From NCBI GenBank assembly GCA_900465675.1, contig UBJR01000017.1, forward strand, positions 1 through 64,000: a stretch of 64,000 nucleotides of DNA. Reading direction: 5' to 3'. Positions 16,646 to 25,686 of this stretch are shown piece after piece (position 1 is the stretch's first letter; every line of letters begins with the position of its first letter). The stretch comes from Hyphomicrobiales bacterium (GTDB lineage: Bacteria; Pseudomonadota; Alphaproteobacteria; Rhizobiales; Rhizobiaceae). The notes below the pieces were generated by a model. It worked only from the letters and a program-made list of their open reading frames with translations. It had not been told where the DNA came from and did no database searches. The position numbers and the translations under genes are program-made.

Positions 16646-18745
16646 TTACGTTATCTTCAGCACCGCGGTGTCGCAGGGATGGTGCAAGAGTTCCGTCAGT
16701 TCCTGATCCAGCTCCATGATCGAGATGGACGCCCCGACCATGTCGAGAGACGTACAGTAGTGCCCGACCCAATTGGCTTCGATCGCAATGCCCTTGGCAC
16801 TCAACCGCTGCTCGACACGTCTGAACAGGATATAGAGCTCCATCATCGGCGTCCCGCCAAACGAGTTGACGAGCACGGCGACGCGGCTGCCTTTGGCCGC
16901 CCTCATCTCCAGGAATATCCGATCCATCACCCTGTCGACGATCTCATCGGCGCTGATCATCTTTTCGCGAATGACGCCCGGCTCCCCATGGATGCCCATG
17001 CCGAACTCGATATCTTCGGCGCCGATCTCGAAATTGGGCCGTTGCGTCTGCGGCATGGAGCAGGGCTCAAGCGCCACGCCGACCGTATAGGTCTGTAAAT
17101 TCGCCTTGCGGGTCACGGCTTCGCAGGCATTGAGCGGCAGACCGCGATCGCAGGCCGCACCAGCTATCTTGAAGGTGAAAAAATTGCCCGCCACGCCGCG
17201 CCGCCCATCCCGGTCTTCGATCGGCGAAGAGGTGATGTCGTCGGTGGTAAGAACCGTTCGCACGGGAATTCCCGCAGCCTCTGCCATCTCCGCCGCCATT
17301 TCGAAATTCATCACATCGCCGGCGTAGTTGCCATAAACGAAAAGAACGCCGGCGCCGCCGGATGCAGCTTTCGCGCAATGCAGGATGGGTATGGGAGGCG
17401 GTGACGAGAAGATGTTGCCGATCGCGACAGCGTCCGCCAAACCTTTGCCGACATAGCCGAGGAATCCCGGCTCATGTCCGGATCCACCACCGATGACCAG
17501 CCCCACCTTGCCCGGTCTTGGTCCGTCGCGCGCAACCAGCGCGCGGTGCGATTTTTCGATCGGCGACAGATACTTGCGATGGGCGCGTACCACGCCATCC
17601 AGCATCTCTTCGACGACATTGTCGGGATCGTTGAGAAATTTCTTCACGCGCGTTCGCGCGGCCGGCGGTAGAGGCGTCTGGCTTTCCGGCCGCAGGCGCT
17701 GGGGCGATCGCTGATCGATATCGGTCACGCCATCGGCGTTGAGAATGCCGCGGCCGGTCGCCGCGTCGGTAATCAGCACGTTGACATAGCCGCCGCGCAA
17801 CGCCGCAAGAATGGACGGCACCTTGTCGAAGCCGCCGGCGGCGGCAATGCGGAGATCGATGTTCTTCAGCATCTCAAGGGAAATGCCGATCGTTCTGTCG
17901 TCGAGCGGCCCTGCGATCGCGCGGCCCTGCCCATCGATGAAACGTCCGGCCACCACGCCGACGGCGCCCTTGGCTAGATAGTCCTGCAGTGGAACAGATT
18001 CGAAGAAGCCGCTGGTATGAATGGTGGAATTGGGGCGCAGCGACGAAATGCCAAAAAGCGCCTTGTTGGCACCGGCAAGAGCACCGAATTGGCTCTCGAT
18101 CAGCGGCTCTTGCATAAACGACTCACGCACGGCGTTCGCCGAGACGATGGCGGGTGCGGAGATGTTGATCAGCTTGCCGTTGACGGCGGTGGCCAGCGCC
18201 GCGGCGCAGAGTTCAGGCGTATAGGCGAAGCTTGCGCGCGTGCCGCCCGTTGCCTGCACAACGGTGACATCCTGCAATCCTGGAACCTCGGCGCGCTCGC
18301 TGATCGCCAGCACCGTGCGGCCCCACGACACTGCGACGGTATCGCCCGATTTGATCAATCGATGTAGCGCTTGGCCGCCGGCAACGCCGATCCTGTCGAT
18401 CAGCGGCCTGGCGGTGTCCTCGCTCGGAACGACGAGGCAGTCGGCAAGGCCAAAATGCCGCTTGAGCGCTTGCGCAACGGTGAGAGATGCAAGCCGTGCC
18501 GGTTCGATAGCAATGTTGACGATGCCGCGATCACGTGCGTCGGCGAGATAGCTGTTCACCGTTGCGCGGGATATGCCCATCACCTCGGCGATATCGCCTT
18601 GAGTTAATCCGTCTTCGTAGTAGAGCCAGCATGCCCAGACATAGGGGTCGTCGCCGTAGCGCAACGGCATGGCGTCCGGCGCCTGTGCGAGGTCGTTCTT
18701 GCCTGCGCCTGCTTTTCGCGCCTGCTGGGTCTTAACCGCTGCCAC
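16646..18745 (-). CDS. SorC-family regulator fused to DhaK kinase subunit
   Basis: This 699-residue fusion is one clean frame. Residues about 30-85 hold a helix-turn-helix (DGLTQGDIAEVMGISRATVN). Residues about 95-335 form the SorC sugar-binding domain (SWGRTVLAISERAE, TIHTSGFFESVPLQDYLAKG). Residues about 360-699 form DhaK with GGGSGHEPGFLGYVGKGL, YGNYAGDVMNFEMA and GMGIHGEPGV, whose His is the residue that covalently holds the ketose in DhaK. The start is GTG with GGGAG upstream. The architecture joins a substrate-phosphorylating module to a transcription factor. Such bifunctional proteins are known by name in rhizobia, but their mechanism is little described as far as I know. Confidence 0.9.
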   Translation of the reverse strand: MAAVKTQQARKAGAGKNDLAQAPDAMPLRYGDDPYVWACWLYYEDGLTQGDIAEVMGISRATVNSYLADARDRGIVNIAIEPARLASLTVAQALKRHFGLADCLVVPSEDTARPLIDRIGVAGGQALHRLIKSGDTVAVSWGRTVLAISERAEVPGLQDVTVVQATGGTRASFAYTPELCAAALATAVNGKLINISAPAIVSANAVRESFMQEPLIESQFGALAGANKALFGISSLRPNSTIHTSGFFESVPLQDYLAKGAVGVVAGRFIDGQGRAIAGPLDDRTIGISLEMLKNIDLRIAAAGGFDKVPSILAALRGGYVNVLITDAATGRGILNADGVTDIDQRSPQRLRPESQTPLPPAARTRVKKFLNDPDNVVEEMLDGVVRAHRKYLSPIEKSHRALVARDGPRPGKVGLVIGGGSGHEPGFLGYVGKGLADAVAIGNIFSSPPPIPILHCAKAASGGAGVLFVYGNYAGDVMNFEMAAEMAEAAGIPVRTVLTTDDITSSPIEDRDGRRGVAGNFFTFKIAGAACDRGLPLNACEAVTRKANLQTYTVGVALEPCSMPQTQRPNFEIGAEDIEFGMGIHGEPGVIREKMISADEIVDRVMDRIFLEMRAAKGSRVAVLVNSFGGTPMMELYILFRRVEQRLSAKGIAIEANWVGHYCTSLDMVGASISIMELDQELTELLHHPCDTAVLKIT

Positions 18746-18871
18746 TCTGGAATGAACTCCCGCTTAGATCTGCCGGGAAGATGCCGCCAATACCAACGCA
18801 TTGCAACCGCGCGGCGCGCGGCCCGCCGCCATGGGGCGAGGCCGCGCTGTCTTGGGAGACAAGCCGTCTGA

Positions 18872-19519
18872 TCAGCCGCCCTCAAGCCGGCTGGCAACAC
18901 CGATTGAAATTTCACTGAGAATGAGGGCACAGGAGGTCGCGCCCGCATCCAGAACACCGCGAGAGCGTTCGCCCAGGCGGCTGGCGCGGCCGATCTTGGC
19001 GACCAGATCGATCGTCGAATCGCGCCCCTTTTCGGCTGCTTCCGCCAAAGCCGCGAGCGCATCGGCGAAAGACTTTCCGGATGCTGTCGCCTCGTCGAAA
19101 GCATTGACCGCCGGGACAAAGGCATCAATCAGCGTCTTGTCCCCGACTTTGGCCGAGCCGATCGACTGAATGCCATCCAGGCCAGCATGCAGCATCTGGC
19201 TGAACAGCTTGGCATCGACGATATCCCTGCCCTCGATCGTCTCACCGAATTCGGTGAACATGACGCCATAGAGCGGGCCCATTGAGCCGCCGATTTCGGT
19301 CATCAGCAACGTGCCCAGCGTCTCGAACGCGCCACTGAGCGATGAGTCCTGCCCTTTCAGACGCTCGGCCGCCATGCCGAACCCCTTGGCCATGTTGACC
19401 CCATGGTCGCCGTCGCCAATTTTGCCATCGATCTCGCTGAGATAGGCCCGGTTTTCAACGATACGGCCGGCCACTGAAAGAACGATGGCGCCCGCCGAGG
19501 GATTCTTGAAACTTTGCAT
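18872..19519 (-). CDS. DhaL-type ketose kinase ATP-binding subunit (first copy)
   Basis: This 215-residue DhaL subunit has the canonical nucleotide/Mg loop GKIGDGDHGVNMAKGF, GGSMGPLYGVMFTEFGE, SAKVGDKTLIDAFVPA and DAGATSCALILSEISI. It transfers phosphate from ATP to the ketose held by DhaK, since no PTS EIIA-like DhaM is nearby. It lies 11 nt after the dhaK stop and is surely co-transcribed with it. The substrate is probably dihydroxyacetone or a C4 ketose such as erythrulose; the sequence alone does not distinguish these. Confidence 0.92.
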   Translation of the reverse strand: MQSFKNPSAGAIVLSVAGRIVENRAYLSEIDGKIGDGDHGVNMAKGFGMAAERLKGQDSSLSGAFETLGTLLMTEIGGSMGPLYGVMFTEFGETIEGRDIVDAKLFSQMLHAGLDGIQSIGSAKVGDKTLIDAFVPAVNAFDEATASGKSFADALAALAEAAEKGRDSTIDLVAKIGRASRLGERSRGVLDAGATSCALILSEISIGVASRLEGG

Positions 19520-19530
19520 GTCACCGTTCC

Positions 19531-20523
19531 CTAGAGCAAGATTGTGCAGGACGTTTCGAGGTCGAGCAGCGGCTTCGTCTCGTCATCGAGCGCAAAGACC
19601 GTCAGCGTCGCGCCGACCATCTCAAGCGACGTGAAGTAATTGCCGACATAGGTTTTGTAGACAACGAGACCTCGGCCGCTGATCTCGCTCTCGATCGTGT
19701 CGTTGAGAATGTAGAGTTCATTGAGCGGCGTGGCGCCCAGGCCAGAGACAAGAACAGCAACCTCGGTGCCTTCCGGAAGATTGTGATCGTCGAGCACGAT
19801 CTTGCACATCTCCTTGGCCACCTCGACCGCAGTCTTGAGCGGCTCGACGCGCACGCCAGGCTCGCCGTGGTGGCCGATGCCGACTTCCATCGTACCCGGC
19901 TCGATCTGGAAATTCGGATGACCGACGGCCGGCAGGGTGCAAGGACCGAGACCGACGCCGATCGAGCGGCAATTGTCGATCGCCTTCTGCGCCGCGGCGC
20001 GAACCTCTTCGAGACTGCCGCCCTTGGTGGCCTTGGCACTGCCGATCTTCCACATGAAGATCTCGCCCGCAACGCCCCGGCGCTTTTCGCGTTCCGACAG
20101 CGGTGCCGAGCAGACGTCGTCATTGGCAACGACGGTCGCGACCTCGATGCCGCCCTTGGCGGCAAGTTTGGTCGCCATCTTCACGTTCATATTGTCGCCA
20201 GCATAGTTTCCATAGAGGCAGACGACGCCCGCGCCGCCATTGGCTTCGCGAATTGCATCGTGGAAGCTCTTGGCGGTCGGCGACGAGAACAGCTCGCCCA
20301 CGGCGACGGCGTCCAGCATGTTCTTGCCAGTGTAGCCCATGAACCCGGGCTCGTGGCCAGAACCGCCACCCGTGATCACGCCAACCTTGCCTTTCACAGG
20401 CGCGTTCTTGGCGACGACAACACGCGGGTTTTCGGCAAGCCGCACGATATCGGAGTGGGCCTTGATGAAGCCCTTGACTGTATCCTCGACGACGAGATCG
20501 GGATTGTTGACGAACCGCTGCAT
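19531..20523 (-). CDS. DhaK-type ketose kinase substrate-binding subunit
   Basis: A 330-residue DhaK subunit with GGGSGHEPGFMGYTGKNML, YGNYAGDNMNVKMA, and GHHGEPGVRVEP carrying the substrate-binding His. Length is that of stand-alone DhaK. AAGGAG lies five bases before ATG 20523. It follows the SDR dehydrogenase by 33 nt and precedes dhaL. In threitol/erythrulose pathways, known best from Mycobacterium, an SDR polyol dehydrogenase feeds a DhaK-type erythrulose kinase; the gene order here fits that, though no matching isomerase gene is in the window. Confidence 0.92.
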   Translation of the reverse strand: MQRFVNNPDLVVEDTVKGFIKAHSDIVRLAENPRVVVAKNAPVKGKVGVITGGGSGHEPGFMGYTGKNMLDAVAVGELFSSPTAKSFHDAIREANGGAGVVCLYGNYAGDNMNVKMATKLAAKGGIEVATVVANDDVCSAPLSEREKRRGVAGEIFMWKIGSAKATKGGSLEEVRAAAQKAIDNCRSIGVGLGPCTLPAVGHPNFQIEPGTMEVGIGHHGEPGVRVEPLKTAVEVAKEMCKIVLDDHNLPEGTEVAVLVSGLGATPLNELYILNDTIESEISGRGLVVYKTYVGNYFTSLEMVGATLTVFALDDETKPLLDLETSCTILL

Positions 20524-20556
20524 GGGATCTCCTTAAAAATGTCCTGGCGCTCCGGC

Positions 20557-21330
20557 TCAGAGAATGGTGTAGCCGCCGTCGATCAGAAGATCGGCGCCGT
20601 TGATCATGTTCGCGCCATCCGAAACCAGAAAGACAGCAGCGGCAGCGATTTCCTCGGGATAAGCGAAGCGGCCGGTGGGGATCCGCTTCTTGGCGGCCTC
20701 CCCCTTTTCGCCCGCCCAGGCCTTCTTGCCGAGTTCGGTCAGGACCACAGTTGGCGAGATAGTGTTGACGGTTATGCCGTACTTGCCCCATTCGGCGGCA
20801 AAGGTCTTCGACATACCGATGACGCCGAATTTCGAGGCGCAATAAGCCACGTGCTCTTCAATGGCCACGGTGCCAGCCTGCGACGCAAGATTGATGATCT
20901 TGCCGCCTTTACCGGCGGCGATCATGGCGCGGCCGGCAGCCTGCGTGACAAGAAAGCTGCCCTTGAGATTGATGTTGATCGTCTTGTCCCAATAGTCGAG
21001 CGACAGGTCTTCTGCAGGCGCCAGGAACACGACGCCGGCGCTGTTGACGGCAATGTCTATCTGGCCGAAAGCGGCGACCACGTCGGATATGGCGCGATTG
21101 ACGGAATCAGGCTGCGAGACGTCACAGACGAAGAATTTAGCCCCATGACCAAGCGAAGCCGCCTTGGCGCTTGCGATATCGGCATTGACATCCAGGACAG
21201 CGACCGTGGCGCCCTTTGCAGTCAATGCATCGGATATCGCCGAGCCGATCCCGGACGCGGCACCCGTGACGACAGCGATCTTGCCGGTCAGGGGGAAATT
21301 GAGGTCAATCTGGGGAGAAGTGTCTGTCAT
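20557..21330 (-). CDS. SDR polyol dehydrogenase, D-threitol dehydrogenase-like
   Basis: This 257-residue classical short-chain dehydrogenase has the NAD(P) motif VVTGAASGIGSA, NSAG, catalytic Ser in INLASQAG and YCASK. Asp at the end of strand 2 (VAVLDVNAD) indicates NAD preference. The start at 21330 begins MTDTSPQIDLNF; longer upstream reading is nonsense. Position between an ABC importer and a ketose kinase pair implies oxidation of the imported polyol to a ketose. D-threitol is a plausible substrate from family resemblance, but D-arabinitol-type substrates cannot be excluded. Confidence 0.85.
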   Translation of the reverse strand: MTDTSPQIDLNFPLTGKIAVVTGAASGIGSAISDALTAKGATVAVLDVNADIASAKAASLGHGAKFFVCDVSQPDSVNRAISDVVAAFGQIDIAVNSAGVVFLAPAEDLSLDYWDKTININLKGSFLVTQAAGRAMIAAGKGGKIINLASQAGTVAIEEHVAYCASKFGVIGMSKTFAAEWGKYGITVNTISPTVVLTELGKKAWAGEKGEAAKKRIPTGRFAYPEEIAAAAVFLVSDGANMINGADLLIDGGYTIL

Positions 21331-21355
21331 CTCTTCAAGCCTTTGCGATGTGGAT

Positions 21356-21382
21356 GCCGGGGCGGCGCGACGCCGCCCCGGC
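21356..21382 (-). promoter_or_regulatory. Strong intercistronic hairpin after binding-protein gene
   Basis: A perfect 12-bp stem (GCCGGGGCGGCG with CGCCGCCCCGGC) closes a 3-nt loop in the 62-nt gap between the binding-protein stop and the SDR start. No T-run follows on the minus strand. It probably stabilises the upstream mRNA or partly terminates, separating high transport from lower enzyme expression. Confidence 0.6.
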
Positions 21383-21392
21383 GGTGCATTTT

Positions 21393-22379
21393 TTACTTGC
21401 GGGATTCGAGCAGCTTGTCGGCATTTTCCTTGGTGACCGGCGTCCACGGGACGAGGTAGTCCTTGGATGCGCCCTCTTCCCACTTCATGTCAGGATACTG
21501 GGTCCAGATCGCCGATTCCGGCTTGGCGTCCTTGTTCGCAGCCTTGATGGCCACGTCGAGAGCACCCTGTGCCTGTGCGTTGGCGTCCTGCAGGATCGAT
21601 GCCATCTCGCCACGCTTGACGGCATTGATCGCATCGGTAACGCCATCGACGCCAGCGATCGCGAAGTCTTCGACCTTCAGGTTGGCGGCCTTGATCGCTT
21701 CAATAGCGCCGAGCGCCATTTCGTCGTTCTGGCCGATGACGCCGTTGATCTGGCCAGGATGCGATGTCAGCCAGTTCTCCATCAGGGTCTGGGCTTCCGC
21801 ACGCGACCAATTGGCTGTCTGCTTTTCGAGAACCTTGACGTCAGGGCACGCCTTCAGCGCCTTCTCGTTGCCTTCGAGGCGCTGGATCTGACCGGACTGG
21901 CCGATCGGGCCCTCGAGGATGACGAGGTTACCCTTGCAACCCATCTTGTCGAGAACGGCCTTGGCTTCCAGTTCACCGGCCTCGACGTCGTTCGATCCGA
22001 CGTAGGAGGTCAGGAGATCGGAGTTGACGCGGGCGTTGGACCCGACAACCGGGATGCCGGCATCGTGGGCGGCCTGAACAGCTGCGGCACCCGCCTCGAC
22101 GTCCATCGGCACAAAGATGATCGCGTCGAACTTCTGGGTGATCATGGTGTTGAACTGTTCCTGCTGGACCAGCGCATCATAGCGGCCGTCGAATACCGTC
22201 AGCTCAACCTGGCCGCTCTTGACCGCCGGATGCTGCTTCAGCGCGGCCGACCAGATCTGCATGAATTCGGCATTGAGGCCGTAGGTCGTTGCACCGATCT
22301 TCAGCTTCTTGTCCTGCGCCATCGCTGGCGCGGCAAGGATCGCAGCGCTGGCGACGAGGGCGAGCATCAGTTTCTTCAT
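21393..22379 (-). CDS. Periplasmic sugar/polyol-binding protein
   Basis: This 328-residue RbsB-class binding protein has a signal peptide (MKKLMLALVASAAILAAPAM, cut after AMAQ) and type I fold segments KLKIGATTYGLNAEFMQIW, FDAIIFVPMDVEAGAAAVQA, GIPVVGSNARV, INGVIGQNDEMALGAIEAI and FAIAGVDGVTDAINAV. ATG 22379 follows GGAGGAGAAAAAC. It is the third gene of the polyol operon and supplies substrate to the adjacent permease. The ligand is inferred to be a C4-C5 polyol or ketose because of the downstream enzymes. Confidence 0.92.
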   Translation of the reverse strand: MKKLMLALVASAAILAAPAMAQDKKLKIGATTYGLNAEFMQIWSAALKQHPAVKSGQVELTVFDGRYDALVQQEQFNTMITQKFDAIIFVPMDVEAGAAAVQAAHDAGIPVVGSNARVNSDLLTSYVGSNDVEAGELEAKAVLDKMGCKGNLVILEGPIGQSGQIQRLEGNEKALKACPDVKVLEKQTANWSRAEAQTLMENWLTSHPGQINGVIGQNDEMALGAIEAIKAANLKVEDFAIAGVDGVTDAINAVKRGEMASILQDANAQAQGALDVAIKAANKDAKPESAIWTQYPDMKWEEGASKDYLVPWTPVTKENADKLLESRK

Positions 22380-22463
22380 GTTTTTCTCCTCCATAGAGAT
22401 ATCCGGTCGCCGTTATGACGCGCGGTTGGTCGACGGACCGCGGATGCGATCCGAATGATGAGG

Positions 22464-23468
22464 TCAGAGACCTTGATTTCGCTTCTGATCCAGCATGACG
22501 GCGCCGACGATAAGCGCGCCCTTGAGCACCTGCTGGTAGTAGGATTGGATACCGAGCAGATCGAGACCGTTGTTCATGACGCCGATGATCAGCGCCCCGA
22601 TCAGCGTTCCCGTCACCCGGCCAACACCGCCCGAGAGGCTGGTGCCGCCAATGACGACGGCCGCGATGGCATCGAGCTCGTAGGCGATACCGGCTTGCGG
22701 CAGCGCAGATCCCGTGCGGGCCGAGAGCATCATTCCGGCGAGACCGGCGAGCGAGCCCGAGATGCAGTAGACCGTGAAACGGATGCGGGTGACGTTGATC
22801 CCGGAGGTAATCGCCGCATGCGGATTGCCGCCGACCGCGTAGATGTAGCGGCCAAAGCGTGTGCGAGTCAGAACCCACCAGGACACGATGAAGACGACGG
22901 CCAGGATTACCACCGGCATCGGCACGCCGAGAATGTTTCCGGTACCTATCCAGCGGAACTCGGGGATCAGCGCCGGGACAGGCTTGCCGCCACCATAGAT
23001 CAGCGTCATGCCGCGTGCTGCCGACAACATGCCGAGCGTGGCGACGAAGGCCGGGACGGCAAAGCGCGAGACGATGAAGCCGACGACAGCGCCACAGGCC
23101 AGACCGACCGCGATACCGGCAATCAATGCGACGATGGCAGGGTACGGGGCACCCGCAATGCCGGCCGTTGCCGACGTCGTGACGAAGCTGGCGCTGATGA
23201 TGCCGGCAAGCGCCACCACCGAACCGACCGACAGATCGATACCACGCGTCAGGATGACGAAGGTCATGCCGATCGCCAGCACGCCGTTGATGGATGTCTG
23301 CAGCAGCACGTTCGAGATGTTGCCGGCCGTCAGGAAATACTCGTTCGACACCGACAGGATCACGGACAAGAGCAGGAAGGCGAGGAAGATGCCATATTCC
23401 TGGATGAGCAGCCTGCGGCGATCCGAGTTGAACCAGCCCGTCGTTGGTTTGTTATCTGTAAGGGACAC
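22464..23468 (-). CDS. Sugar/polyol ABC importer permease
   Basis: A 334-residue RbsC-class permease with about ten hydrophobic spans, the motif TRGIDLSVGSVVALAGIIS and the cytoplasmic loop VVIGGTSLSGGVGRVTGTL. GTG 23468 is chosen since AAGAGG lies about 9 nt upstream. A longer reading from GTG 23519 would start three bases after the ATPase stop but lacks a ribosome site. It works as a homodimer with the upstream ATPase and downstream binding protein. Confidence 0.9.
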   Translation of the reverse strand: MSLTDNKPTTGWFNSDRRRLLIQEYGIFLAFLLLSVILSVSNEYFLTAGNISNVLLQTSINGVLAIGMTFVILTRGIDLSVGSVVALAGIISASFVTTSATAGIAGAPYPAIVALIAGIAVGLACGAVVGFIVSRFAVPAFVATLGMLSAARGMTLIYGGGKPVPALIPEFRWIGTGNILGVPMPVVILAVVFIVSWWVLTRTRFGRYIYAVGGNPHAAITSGINVTRIRFTVYCISGSLAGLAGMMLSARTGSALPQAGIAYELDAIAAVVIGGTSLSGGVGRVTGTLIGALIIGVMNNGLDLLGIQSYYQQVLKGALIVGAVMLDQKRNQGL

Positions 23469-23522
23469 TGTTTCTAACCTCTTCCCATGCCGATCCGTAT
23501 TGAGAAATTCGCGGCGCACCTG

Positions 23523-25001
23523 TTACGTCGACAGATGCACCAGCGCTTGCGCGTCGGTTTCCACCCGCGGGTAGACGCCCGCCGAGCGGCCGTTGCGCAT
23601 CACGAGAATGCGGTCGGACATGCCGAGCACCTCGTCTATCTCCGATGAAATCATCACCACCGTGCCTCCCGTGGCTGCGAATTCGCAGATGATCCGGTAG
23701 ATTTCGCGCTTGGCGCCGACATCGACGCCGCGCGTCGGTTCGTCGAGCAGAAGCACCTTCGGGTTGCGCAGGAACCACTTGCCCAGCACGACCTTCTGCT
23801 GGTTGCCGCCTGATAGTCCCGAGACCGCCATGGTGTCGCGTGCAGTCTTGATGCCGAAACGCTCGATCATCTGCTGGCTGGCCGCCTGCTCGCGGCCGCG
23901 GCGCATGACGAAAGCCGGGCTGAACTCCGGCAGGCTGGCAAGCGCGATGTTGCCCCTGACGCTATCGACGAGATTGAGCCCTGTCAGCTTGCGATCCTCG
24001 GTGACGAGGGCAAGCCCTTGCTCCATGGCCTCGACAGGCTTGCTGACGGTGATCGCCTTGCCATCGAGCCTGATCTCGCCCCTATCCATCCGGTCGAGAC
24101 CGAAGAGGCAGTTGAAGATCTCCGATCTGCCGGACCCCATCAGCCCATAGATGCCGAAAATCTCGCCCTTCTTCACGGAGAACGATACGTCCTCGACCTT
24201 GCCGCTCGCCGTCAACCCTACGACCTCGAACCCCGTGACATCGGTGGGCGTGTTGGTCTTGATATATTCCTCGCCGAGTTCACGGCCGACGATCATCCGG
24301 ATCAGTCCCGCGCGATCAATATCGGCAAGGTCACCCGCACCGATATACGAACCGTCACGGAACACGGTGTAGGCGTCGGCGATCTGGAAAATCTCCGACA
24401 GACGGTGCGAGACGTAGACCACGCCCTTGCCCGCGGCCTTCAACCGTTCGATCGTCTTGAAGAGTTGCTGTGCTTCCTTTTCGCCGATCGCTGAGGTCGG
24501 CTCGTCCATGAAGATCACTTCAGCGTCATGGCTCAACGCCTTGACGATTTCGACCAGCTGCATCTGCGCAACAGAGAGATTCATCATGAACTGCGTCGGG
24601 CGGATGTTGAACTCGAGTTGCTCCAGCAGCCGCTGCGCATTCTGGTTGATGGTCTTGAAGTCGATGCCGCCGAAACGTCCTGACGGCTCACGGCCGAGAT
24701 AGATGTTTTCGGCGACCGTCATGTGCGGCACCGGACTGAGCTCCTGCTCAATGATCGCGATGCCTGATGCCAAAGCCGCCGCCGGACCGGAGAATTCCAC
24801 GTCCATACCCCGTCGCCGGATAGATCCCGCGTCGCGCTTGTGGATACCCATCAAAATCTTGAGGAAGGTGGATTTTCCGGCGCCATTGCCACCGCATAGC
24901 GCATGCACGGATCCAGCCTTGAGCTGAAACCGGCCGTCGCGAAGAGCCGCGACGCCATTGAAGGACTTTGCCAGCCCTTCGACTTCCAGAAGATGTTCCA
25001 C
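23523..25001 (-). CDS. Sugar/polyol ABC importer ATP-binding protein, double domain
   Basis: This 492-residue protein has two ABC domains. The first (about 5-235) has Walker A GGNGAGKST, a degenerate signature LSVAQMQLVE and Walker B VIFMDEPTSA. The second (about 255-490) has a degenerate Walker A (GLMGSGRS), signature LSGGNQQKVV and VLLLDEPTRG. The start is GTG at 25001, seven bases after GGAGG. It is the first gene of the nine-kb polyol operon, directly downstream of a region with TGTCA half-sites. Confidence 0.92.
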   Translation of the reverse strand: MEHLLEVEGLAKSFNGVAALRDGRFQLKAGSVHALCGGNGAGKSTFLKILMGIHKRDAGSIRRRGMDVEFSGPAAALASGIAIIEQELSPVPHMTVAENIYLGREPSGRFGGIDFKTINQNAQRLLEQLEFNIRPTQFMMNLSVAQMQLVEIVKALSHDAEVIFMDEPTSAIGEKEAQQLFKTIERLKAAGKGVVYVSHRLSEIFQIADAYTVFRDGSYIGAGDLADIDRAGLIRMIVGRELGEEYIKTNTPTDVTGFEVVGLTASGKVEDVSFSVKKGEIFGIYGLMGSGRSEIFNCLFGLDRMDRGEIRLDGKAITVSKPVEAMEQGLALVTEDRKLTGLNLVDSVRGNIALASLPEFSPAFVMRRGREQAASQQMIERFGIKTARDTMAVSGLSGGNQQKVVLGKWFLRNPKVLLLDEPTRGVDVGAKREIYRIICEFAATGGTVVMISSEIDEVLGMSDRILVMRNGRSAGVYPRVETDAQALVHLST

Positions 25002-25084
25002 CCAAGTTCCTCCCGCGATCGGGCCATCTCACGATGGACCAATCATGCATCACGCTCCATCTCCAATGGAGCGATTTTTACAAG

Positions 25085-25112
25085 TGTCAAATACATTTAG
25101 ACAAATGTCAAT
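25085..25112 (-). promoter_or_regulatory. Putative promoter/operator of the polyol operon
   Basis: TGTCAA occurs at 25085-25090 and again at 25106-25111, a spacing of 21 bp or two helical turns. Between them TAGACA (25098-25103) forms an imperfect inverted partner. Read on the minus strand, these give -35-like TTGACA boxes ahead of the ATPase gene. It is a candidate binding site for the SorC-DhaK regulator encoded in the operon. Confidence 0.45.
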
Positions 25113-25334
25113 CAAGCAATTTACCTTGTGCATATCCCTTGAAGACGAGCGGAGGCGGCGTCCTCCCCTTTCAGGTAAGGCCGGCTGAGAGAACCGCATT
25201 TGCTGACGAGTTGCCGTAATTTCACGGCTGCCGACTACATGATGAGTGCAATCACATACGCTTGCGGAGAAGCTAGCGTCGTCTGACTGAGATCAAACAT
25301 CGATCGGTGAATACAAAGATCAGAACAGCCGCCT

Positions 25335-25583
25335 TCAGCCTTTTCGGGGGCGCCCGCTCTCCAAACTGCGCGCGATAGAACTCTGGGCCGGCGTGGAACG
25401 CGCCTGCCGTGGCGACAGGCCGCACAGGGTCTTGAACGCCCGGCTGAAGGCGGCCCCGGAATCGTAGCCGACGTGGCAGCCGATATTGCCGATGCGCAGG
25501 TTCGATTTACGCAACAGGTTGGAAGCGACAGCCAGCCTCCAGCCGTGCACGTATCGCAACGGAGACTCGCCAACAGAAGCGCA
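25335..25583 (-). pseudogene. C-terminal fragment of an AraC-family regulator
   Basis: The minus strand encodes the end of an AraC DNA-binding domain: SPLRYVHGWRLAVASNLLRK, then IGCHVGYDSGAAFSRAFKTL and CGLSPRQARS before the stop. The N-terminal sensor domain and first helix-turn-helix are missing, and upstream sequence in frame is not AraC-like. It is a truncated relic, possibly of a former regulator of the neighbouring polyol operon. Confidence 0.75.
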
Positions 25584-25686
25584 TTCGACGCGCCTGATCC
25601 GTGCATAGGTCAGGGCTGCTGGCGCCGTCCAGCCGTCTATTGTCACCCTGACACGGACGGTAGGCCCATCATACCGGAAACCGATG

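Noticed and set aside
19783..21459. A 558-codon plus-strand open frame across dhaK and the SDR gene
   Set aside because: Antisense shadow of two well-defined genes; no ribosome site or recognisable domain.
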